A stretch of DNA of 56,705 nt from Atopobium sp. ICM42b (lineage in GTDB: Bacteria; Actinomycetota; Coriobacteriia; Coriobacteriales; Atopobiaceae), in NCBI GenBank assembly GCA_000564995.1, contig JDFH01000015.1, forward strand, positions 1 through 56,705, given 5' to 3'. Made by a program: the position numbers and the translations under genes. Positions 51,040 through 56,705 of the stretch are shown here, piece by piece (position 1 is the stretch's first letter; each line of letters starts with the position of its first letter). The notes beneath the pieces are model-generated. The model saw nothing but the letters and a program-made list of their open reading frames with translations, ran no database searches and was not told the DNA's origin.

Positions 51040-52117
51040 CGTTGTAGACCACCTTTCCGGTGCCTGGGATAATCTGGCCCATGACAAATGGCTCAAATCC
51101 CTGGTCAGAGAGGGCTTCTGCTACATCGTCAACGTCGTCCATGTCTACGATAAGAGCCATACCAACGCCCATGTTAAAGGTGCGATACTGCTCATCAAGA
51201 GACAGGTTTGCTGCGCTAGAAACGTATGAAATAACTGGTGGAATATCCCATGCAGGACCAGCCTCTCCACCACGATCAACCTCTGCGTCAAGGTGAGCTG
51301 GCAGTGCACGGTTAAGGTTCTCGGTGATTCCACCACCGGTGATGTGTGCCATAGCCTTGATAGGAGCTCCTGCGCGAAGAGCGGCAAGCAATCCACCTGC
51401 GTAAATAGTAGTTGGACGCAAAACAGCGTCTGCGAGTGACTCTCCACCGAGCTCCTCTAGTGGCTGGTTAAGCTCCTCAACCGTTTTGCCCTCAATGGCT
51501 ACCTTGCGTACCAGCGAATATCCGTTGGAGTGAATGCCAGAAGAAGGAAGTCCCAGAATGACGTCACCTTCAATGACCTTCTCGGGACCTAAAATCTTTG
51601 GTTTGTCAACAACGCCTACGACAAAGCCAGCAAGATCGTAATCGTCAGGATTCATAACACCTGGATGCTCGGCCATCTCGCCGCCTACCAGCGCGCAGCC
51701 ACTCTTGCGACAGCCTTCTGCAATGCCACCAACAACCTCGGCGACTGCCTCGGCTTTAAGCTTGCCCACAGCAACGTAATCCAAGAAAAACAGCGGCTCG
51801 GCGCCCATGGGAACAATGTCGTCGACGCACATGGCAACCAGGTCCTCACCTACCGTATTGTGGCGATTGAGAAGCTGAGCAATAGCAAGCTTAGTGCCAA
51901 CGCCGTCGGTGCCACTGACCAGTACAGGCTCTTCCATGTCTTTGAGTGCTGCTGCCGAGAAGCAGGAGCCAAAGCCACCCAAGCCGCCAATGACCTCGGG
52001 ACGAGTAGTTGTAGCAACAGCAGCCTTGATGGCGTCGACCGCACGAGCGCCCTCATCAACGTCAACGCCTGCGTCGGCGTAGGTAATCTGCTTGGTTGGA
52101 TCAGCGGAAGTGGTCAT
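51029..52117 (-). CDS. purM: Phosphoribosylformylglycinamidine cyclo-ligase (AIR synthetase)
   Basis: 362 residues, the usual PurM length. Recognisable segments are TYADAGVDVDEGARAVDAIK, the GGFGSCFSAAALK region, VSGTDGVGTKLAIAQLL, MCVDDIVPMGAEPLFFLDYVAVGKL and GGEMAEHPG (ATP and substrate sites). AAGGGGAG precedes the ATG. It lies 11 nt after purF. Confidence 0.96.
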   Translation of the reverse strand: MTTSADPTKQITYADAGVDVDEGARAVDAIKAAVATTTRPEVIGGLGGFGSCFSAAALKDMEEPVLVSGTDGVGTKLAIAQLLNRHNTVGEDLVAMCVDDIVPMGAEPLFFLDYVAVGKLKAEAVAEVVGGIAEGCRKSGCALVGGEMAEHPGVMNPDDYDLAGFVVGVVDKPKILGPEKVIEGDVILGLPSSGIHSNGYSLVRKVAIEGKTVEELNQPLEELGGESLADAVLRPTTIYAGGLLAALRAGAPIKAMAHITGGGITENLNRALPAHLDAEVDRGGEAGPAWDIPPVISYVSSAANLSLDEQYRTFNMGVGMALIVDMDDVDDVAEALSDQGFEPFVMGQIIPGTGKVVYNDAN

Positions 52118-52128
52118 TGTTTCTCCCC

Positions 52129-53622
52129 TTACTGCTCTGAGGGCATAAGGCCCTCATCAATTAACTGCTGTTCTACCTGGTCAAACTTTAGTGCATACGA
52201 TGGATGCAAGTTGTCTGGTTTGTTCTCTGGCAAGAATCTCTGATGGAAGTCCTCTGGAATTTCCACGGGATACTTACCGCTAAAGCAAGACTCGCAATAA
52301 CCCCTTGAGGGTACGCATGCAAGCAGGCCCTCAAGGCTTAAGAAGCCCAAAGAATCTGCGCCGATATACTCGCAAATTTCTTCTGTACTCATTTTTGCTG
52401 CCACAAGCTGGTGCTGGTCAGCGGTATCAATGCCGTAGAAGCAGGGCCACGCTACCTTAGGAGAAGCGCTTCTGACGTGCACTTCTGTGGCTCCCGCGTC
52501 TCTGAGTAGCTGAACAATCTGTTTTGAAGTGGTTCCGCGAACAACAGAATCGTCCACCATTACAATGCGTTTATCTGCGACAACGTCAGAAAGTGCGTTG
52601 AGCTTAAGTCGAACACCCAGCTCACGAAGCTGTTGTGTAGGCTGAATGAACGTTCTTGCAACGTAGCGGTTCTTGATGAGGCCGGTACCAAAAGGTACGT
52701 CCAGCTCTTGCGCAAAGCCCTCAGCTGCAGGAACACCGGAATCTGGCACACCAATTACCAGGTCAACGTCTGCTGGCGTCTCTTTTGCCAGCTGACGACC
52801 CATCTGGTGACGGACGGAATATACCGAGCGGCCACTAATAATAGAGTCAGGGCGCGAGAAATACACCTGCTCAAAGATGCAGTCTGCCTGCTGACGAGGA
52901 GCAAGTCCCATCTCAGAAGACAGGCCATTATCCGAGATGCGGATAATCTCGCCAGGGGCCACCTCGCGCACATACGTAGCGCCCACAATATCCAGCGCGC
53001 ACGTCTCAGATGCAACTACCCAGTTATTCTCGCCTTCCTCGCCAATATGGCCGAGTACCAGCGGACGAATACCGTTAGGATCCCTAAACGCATAGAGGGC
53101 GTTCTCGCGGATGAGCACCATGGCGTAACCACCCTCGATGAGGTTCATGGTTGCAGCAATACCGGTGCGCAGACGGTGTGTACGACGAGTAAAGTAGCCG
53201 ATGAGCTGGGCTGCTACCTCGGAATCCGTGTGCGATCTAAAGGAAATCTGGCGAGAAGACAGTTCTTCTCGCAAGGAGTCAAAGTTAACGAGGGTGCCGT
53301 TATGCGCCAGGGCAATGAGGGTCTCATCGATGGACGACATGTGTGGCTGGGCCGACTCCCAGCCCTTGGCACCCGCGGTGCCGTAGCGGCAGTGGCCGAT
53401 AGCCACTTTACCTGGCATTGCGTTGAGATCGTCGTTGTTAAAAACTTCAGTTACGAGGCCCGTGTCTTTTCTGATAAGCACGGTCTGACCGTCGCCGACG
53501 GCTATACCTGCGGAATCTTGCCCGCGGTGCTGCAGCGCGTGCAGCGCAAAATAAGTGAGTCGAGCAACGTCACGGTCAGGCGCCCATACTCCAAAGACGC
53601 CACATTCCTCGTGAAGTTCCAT
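52129..53622 (-). CDS. purF: Amidophosphoribosyltransferase
   Basis: 497 residues from the ATG at 53622, which follows GGAGGGG by 5 nt; a GTG 33 nt upstream is less well placed. The short leader MELHEE precedes Cys7 (ECGVFGVW), the glutaminase nucleophile exposed by propeptide removal, as in Bacillus. The PRPP motif VMVDDSVVRGTTSKQIV and the cysteines near the C-terminus (CESCFSGKYP region), which ligate a cluster in the Bacillus type, are visible. First step of purine synthesis, first gene of the operon. Two octamer copies (53027, 53250). Confidence 0.95.
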   Translation of the reverse strand: MELHEECGVFGVWAPDRDVARLTYFALHALQHRGQDSAGIAVGDGQTVLIRKDTGLVTEVFNNDDLNAMPGKVAIGHCRYGTAGAKGWESAQPHMSSIDETLIALAHNGTLVNFDSLREELSSRQISFRSHTDSEVAAQLIGYFTRRTHRLRTGIAATMNLIEGGYAMVLIRENALYAFRDPNGIRPLVLGHIGEEGENNWVVASETCALDIVGATYVREVAPGEIIRISDNGLSSEMGLAPRQQADCIFEQVYFSRPDSIISGRSVYSVRHQMGRQLAKETPADVDLVIGVPDSGVPAAEGFAQELDVPFGTGLIKNRYVARTFIQPTQQLRELGVRLKLNALSDVVADKRIVMVDDSVVRGTTSKQIVQLLRDAGATEVHVRSASPKVAWPCFYGIDTADQHQLVAAKMSTEEICEYIGADSLGFLSLEGLLACVPSRGYCESCFSGKYPVEIPEDFHQRFLPENKPDNLHPSYALKFDQVEQQLIDEGLMPSEQ

Positions 53623-53662
53623 TGGATCCCCTCCGGATGCCTCGGCTTGAGTCACCCTTGAT

Positions 53663-53702
53663 CAAACGTCTCTCACGTTTGGCAACAGTACATACAGTGT
53701 AC
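53663..53702. promoter_or_regulatory. Paired palindromes upstream of purF
   Basis: CAAACGT/ACGTTTG (53663-53669, 53675-53681, 5-bp spacer) and GTACA/TGTAC (53688-53692, 53698-53702) lie 40-80 bp upstream of the purF start. CAAACGTTTG-like symmetry resembles LacI/PurR-type operators; which regulator binds is unknown. Confidence 0.45.
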
Positions 53703-53723
53703 CTGGAAAATTGCAAGAAAAAG

Positions 53724-53748
53724 TGCTCCGAACAAATATGTTCGGAGC
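53724..53748 (-). terminator. Intrinsic terminator after the sortase gene
   Basis: GCTCCGAACA pairs with TGTTCGGAGC (overlapping arms, 53724-53748); the minus strand continues ACTTTTTCTTGC. Separates sortase from the pur operon. Confidence 0.8.
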
Positions 53749-53841
53749 GTGTAACAATTTTTTAAGAAAGTGGCATTTTACTGCCCTGACTAACAGCTTC
53801 TAACTGTGTCCAATGCTCTTTCTGAACCGTCAGCATGCCGA

Positions 53842-54780
53842 CTACTGGGCCTTTGGCTGAGCCTCGGCTTTTGGAACACAGATAAGCATAGTCCTGCCGT
53901 ACTGATCAGTGTAGTTACAGGTAAAGAGCGTAAGAACATGATCAGCGCGAGAAATAACATCTGCTGCATCAGAACGCGAGCTTACTGCCCTAGAAAGCCT
54001 ATCTTTCAAGTAAGACCTGAACTCATCAACAGAGCCGAAGTTAAACTGCCTGACTTCCTCATCGTCTTCGTCGGTGTGATAGGTAAATACCGGCTCAAGC
54101 TCATATGTCTGAGTAGGTGTGACGTACCAGATGGTCTCAACCTTATCGAAGGTAGATTGGTCATTCATTGCTCCAATGTACTGGAACATGGAGCCGTTTC
54201 TCATATGGTGACCATAGAGAATGGTTTGCTGATCAGTAAGGCCGTTTGGATTGTTCTGGTAGTCCATAAAAATCTGACCACCGATTGACCACTCACCCTT
54301 TGCGTTTGTGTGCAGGTAGTGATCGTTGTCTGTAGTCTGATACACAGGATAGTTGACTTGCGTATCTGGAATCTGAATCCAGCCGACAACCTGGTTGTTT
54401 ACTGCCTGAAGACCAGCCCAATCAATAACTGGAGCCTCGTCTTTTTTCTCGGAAACTGTTGCGTATGTAGCAAGCTCTTCGTTGATGACGTCTTGCTCGT
54501 GGTATTCAAGCTGGGTTTTGCCAAACATAACACCAGCAACAACCAAGAGGCCAATGCCAACTACCAGCAAGAGTGTGGAAAGAATATAGGCAAAACCTTT
54601 CTTCTTAGCGGGTTTCTCGCCAGACTTTTTAGGAGAGGTTTTTTTGTTTCCCTCTTTTTTTGAAGACGCGGAATTTTTCATAGAAACTATCTCGACGGAT
54701 GTTTTTGAGGTGTGAGTATTTCCAGCCGTCTGATCGTCAGCGGCGAATGAAGCAAAATGCTTGCCGTTTTTTGATTCCAT
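53842..54780 (-). CDS. Class B sortase
   Basis: 312 residues. A basic Lys/Ser-rich N-terminus (about 60 residues) precedes one membrane helix (YILSTLLLVVGIGLLVVAGVMFG). The sortase domain has the class B layout: VGWIQIPDTQVNYPVYQTTDNDHYL, catalytic His in TILYGHHMRNGSMF, catalytic Cys in VLTLFTCNYTD and Arg in YGRTMLIC. Class B enzymes attach haem-uptake or pilin proteins, often encoded nearby; no such substrate is adjacent here. GAAGGGAAG precedes the ATG. An in-frame ATG about 33 codons later is an alternative. One octamer copy at 54614. Confidence 0.9.
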   Translation of the reverse strand: MESKNGKHFASFAADDQTAGNTHTSKTSVEIVSMKNSASSKKEGNKKTSPKKSGEKPAKKKGFAYILSTLLLVVGIGLLVVAGVMFGKTQLEYHEQDVINEELATYATVSEKKDEAPVIDWAGLQAVNNQVVGWIQIPDTQVNYPVYQTTDNDHYLHTNAKGEWSIGGQIFMDYQNNPNGLTDQQTILYGHHMRNGSMFQYIGAMNDQSTFDKVETIWYVTPTQTYELEPVFTYHTDEDDEEVRQFNFGSVDEFRSYLKDRLSRAVSSRSDAADVISRADHVLTLFTCNYTDQYGRTMLICVPKAEAQPKAQ

Positions 54781-54906
54781 GCACTTCCCTTCTGAAGGTA
54801 CTCTTTGTCATTCCTTTGTCATACCCTTTAAAAGTTTAGCTATGCACGAAACAAAAATCTCTGTACATCTTATGAAGTCATCGCATAATCACATTTTGCG
54901 GTATGC

Positions 54907-54940
54907 AAAACCCGCGCCTCAGGTCTCCTAAAGCGCGGGT
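54907..54940 (-). terminator. Intrinsic terminator after purE
   Basis: ACCCGCGC (54910-54917) pairs with GCGCGGGT (54933-54940); on the minus strand TTTTGC follows. Confidence 0.82.
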
Positions 54941-55014
54941 CTCGTGTGCGATTGCGGGTGCAAGTACGCATGCGAGTTCTATTTGCGGACTACGTGCGTG
55001 CGGTACGCGTTAGC
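54941..55014. repeat. GC-rich tail downstream of purE
   Basis: 74 bp between the purE stop (55015) and its terminator, with repeated TGCG words. Same arrangement as the other GC-rich tails, though with less obvious units. Confidence 0.4.
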
Positions 55015-55476
55015 TTATGCGTCAGCCATCTCGGCTTTAAGCTGGACGATCTTCTCGCGATACTCTGGAAGAGATGCGCCCAAAATTTGAGTGGCGTAAA
55101 TAGCTGCGTTTTTGGCGCCGTTGATGGCAACGCAGGCAACGGGCACGCCGGATGGCATCTGGACCATGGAAAGCAGGGAGTCCATGCCGCCGAGGTCAGA
55201 GGTCTTCATTGGAACGCCGACGACAGGCAGTGGGGTGAATGCAGCAACAACTCCACCCAGGTGAGCAGCCTTTCCTGCGGCCGCGATGATTACCTTGAGG
55301 CCGCGGTCAGCAGCGGTCTCGGCCCACTGATGGACCTTGTCTGGAGTGCGGTGTGCGGATGCAATGACCAGCTCATATGGAACGCCAAGGCGCTCAAGTT
55401 CAGCGGTACATCCCTCCATAGTTGCAAGGTCGCTCTTTGATCCCATGATAATGCCGACAACAGGCTGATCTGCCAT
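55015..55476 (-). CDS. purE: N5-carboxyaminoimidazole ribonucleotide mutase
   Basis: 153 residues from the ATG at 55476, which has AAAGGAG 5 nt upstream. The class I PurE signature [15 protein letters not shown], the SAHRTPDKV loop with catalytic His, and [24 protein letters not shown] are all present. It moves a carboxyl group in purine synthesis. It is separated from purF-purM-purN by the sortase gene. No purK is in the window. Confidence 0.95.
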   Translation of the reverse strand: MADQPVVGIIMGSKSDLATMEGCTAELERLGVPYELVIASAHRTPDKVHQWAETAADRGLKVIIAAAGKAAHLGGVVAAFTPLPVVGVPMKTSDLGGMDSLLSMVQMPSGVPVACVAINGAKNAAIYATQILGASLPEYREKIVQLKAEMADA

Positions 55477-55592
55477 CTCTGCTCCTTTGTTACGTCTCAT
55501 AAAATAGGCGGATACGTCAAATATCCATCTCACAGTATAGAGTATGATTTTCTAGAACGTTGGTCCATCAGTCCACGTGAAAGGAAACTGTA

Positions 55593-56462
55593 ATGAATGA
55601 AACCAACTCTGTTCTGTACCAGCGAGAAAGCTCGTACATCCCTCGCATTGCCGCAGTGCATGACCTCTGCGGATACGGAAAATGCTCGCTTGGCGTAGCT
55701 ATTCCGGTTCTGTCAGCAGCGGGATGTGACGTTTGTCCAGTACCTACGTCGCTTTTCTCGGCACACACCAAGTTCCCTACGTTCTACATGCACGACACCA
55801 CCAACATGCTCGAGGATTACCTGAATGCATGGCAGGAAGAGGGTATTGACCTGGACGTCATTTATTCTGGCTTCCTTGGTGCAGCAGAGCAGGTTGCAAG
55901 CATTCAGCGCTTGTACCAGGAGCATCCAAAGGCACTCCGCGTTGTTGACCCAGTTATGGGCGATGGCGGCAAGATGTATCCAACCTATACGCAAGAGCTT
56001 TGTGACGCAATGAAGTCCCTGGTAAACGGCGCAGATATTTTGACACCAAATCTTACTGAGGCTTCAATTCTGACGGGTATTCCATACGCTGGTCAGGATT
56101 TGACTGATGAGCAGGTAGATGAGCTGCTTGATGCACTGCTTGCGATGGGCGCAAAGTGCGTTGTCCTTAAGGGTATTGTTCGCGGCGATGACCTTATCCG
56201 CAATTTTGTTGCCACCGAGTCCGAGCGTGGCGAGATTGTCTCCGAGCTTCTGCCTTACATGCTGCACGGCACCGGCGATCTGTTTGCTTCTGCGCTTTTA
56301 GCTGCAGTTATGTGTGGTCAGGAAATCGCTGACGCGGTTGAGTTCGCTGGTGAGTTTGTCTGCGAGTCCATGGAAATTACTCGCGAGCAGCCAAACTTTG
56401 AGCTTCGTGGCGTTTCGTTTGAGACAAAGCTTGGCCTAATTGCCCAGCTTCTGCAGGAGTAA
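55593..56462 (+). CDS. Pyridoxal/pyridoxamine kinase (PdxY/PdxK family)
   Basis: 289 residues, ribokinase-like fold. Conserved segments are AAVHDLCGYGKCSLGVAIPVLSAAGCDVCPVPT, YSGFLGAAEQV, VVDPVMGDGGKMY, ILTPNLTEASILTG and the catalytic HGTGDLFASALLAA (general-base Asp). It phosphorylates pyridoxal or pyridoxamine to feed PLP salvage. AAAGGAAA precedes the ATG. Confidence 0.92.
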   Translation: MNETNSVLYQRESSYIPRIAAVHDLCGYGKCSLGVAIPVLSAAGCDVCPVPTSLFSAHTKFPTFYMHDTTNMLEDYLNAWQEEGIDLDVIYSGFLGAAEQVASIQRLYQEHPKALRVVDPVMGDGGKMYPTYTQELCDAMKSLVNGADILTPNLTEASILTGIPYAGQDLTDEQVDELLDALLAMGAKCVVLKGIVRGDDLIRNFVATESERGEIVSELLPYMLHGTGDLFASALLAAVMCGQEIADAVEFAGEFVCESMEITREQPNFELRGVSFETKLGLIAQLLQE

Positions 56463-56528
56463 GAGCTTTTACAAAATAAACTGCTCGCACAGGCCTTTGC
56501 GTCGCAAAAAGCATTCTATTTCTTTGTC

Positions 56529-56561
56529 ATAGGCGCTCACTCGCGTAGAGTGGGCGCCTAT
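56529..56561 (+). terminator. Probable terminator after the pyridoxal kinase
   Basis: AGGCGC..CACTC pairs with GAGTG..GCGCCT around GCGTA, followed only by ATTCTT, so the T-run is weak. Confidence 0.6.
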
Positions 56562-56656
56562 TCTTCGCAAGCAATCTTCGTTATGCATGAAAATGCATTT
56601 TTCTAGTCCTTTATTCGTTTCATTTTTTATCAAACAAAAATTAAGCTTCAAAATAG

Positions 56657-56705
56657 GGCGAAAAAGGTAAAAAATCCGTTTAGTTGGAAATCGAAGAAAT
56701 TGATT
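56657..56705. repeat. Second locus of the GGTAAAAAA..TTTAGTTGGA repeat (cut by the window edge)
   Basis: GGCGAAAAAGGTAAAAAATC followed by CGTTTAGTTGGAAAT matches the first copy at 24001-24027 almost exactly. It continues beyond the window, where an inverted partner would be expected by analogy with the 24 kb block. Confidence 0.75.

Overview
The window (mid-40s % GC by eye) looks like a chromosomal segment of a host-associated actinobacterium of the class Coriobacteriia, most likely the Atopobium/Lancefieldella group. This rests on gene content: an Nramp-type Mg transporter coupled to an MgtE_N/CBS protein, a flavo-diiron protein, a lactate/hydroxyacid dehydrogenase, class B sortase and LPETG surface protein, many PTS and purine genes, and Gram-positive Shine-Dalgarno sites. 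Genus assignment is inference.

Layout: 1-3.3 kb holds the start of dps, asnA and a zinc-ribbon membrane protein. 3.4-8.8 kb is a minus-strand beta-glucoside/galactoside module (GH1 phospho-glycosidase, PTS IIC, IIB, IIA, ROK sugar kinase) with a divergent GntR/UTRA regulator. 8.9-15.3 kb has a YfcE-like phosphodiesterase, metA, a DEAD-box helicase, a DUF1304 protein, an RlmI-like methyltransferase, a small membrane protein, tadA and tRNA-Ser(UGA). 15.5-19.7 kb has lemA and a two-gene metal operon behind a structured leader. 19.8-23.6 kb has four minus-strand genes (PRC-barrel, YtxH, a cyanophycin-synthetase-N-like domain, CNNM/CorC). 24.3-31.7 kb has a flavo-diiron protein, gldA, a DXS-like transketolase and an EF-G2 paralogue. 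31.9-36.2 kb has an ABC exporter pair preceded by a ribbon-helix-helix and an SPFH gene. 36.9-39.3 kb has a hydroxyacid dehydrogenase and an RlmCD-like methyltransferase. 39.3-43.6 kb is an AT-richer accessory stretch with an EXLDI-family gene between 28-bp direct repeats. 43.7-50.4 kb has an LPETG surface protein, two SemiSWEETs, trmL, and a phosphate permease with its DUF47 partner. 50.4-56.5 kb has purN-purM-purF, a class B sortase, purE and a pyridoxal kinase.

The most striking signal is not a gene. The octamer TTCTCGCC/GGCGAGAA occurs 35 times by hand count (14 in one orientation, 21 in the other), against one or two expected from base composition. It carries an extended consensus GNNYTTCTCGCC, with G four bases upstream in 32 of 35 copies. 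It is enriched between genes, and three times it forms perfect inverted pairs that are the stem of a terminator between convergent genes. That is how DNA uptake sequences of Neisseria and Haemophilus are arranged, so this is a candidate DNA-uptake sequence in an actinobacterium.

Other non-coding structure includes 31-bp-period repeat arrays at 36.4-36.7 kb, other short intergenic repeats at 24.0, 29.0 and 56.66 kb, and recurrent GC-rich, repeat-rich tails between stop codon and terminator of at least six genes.
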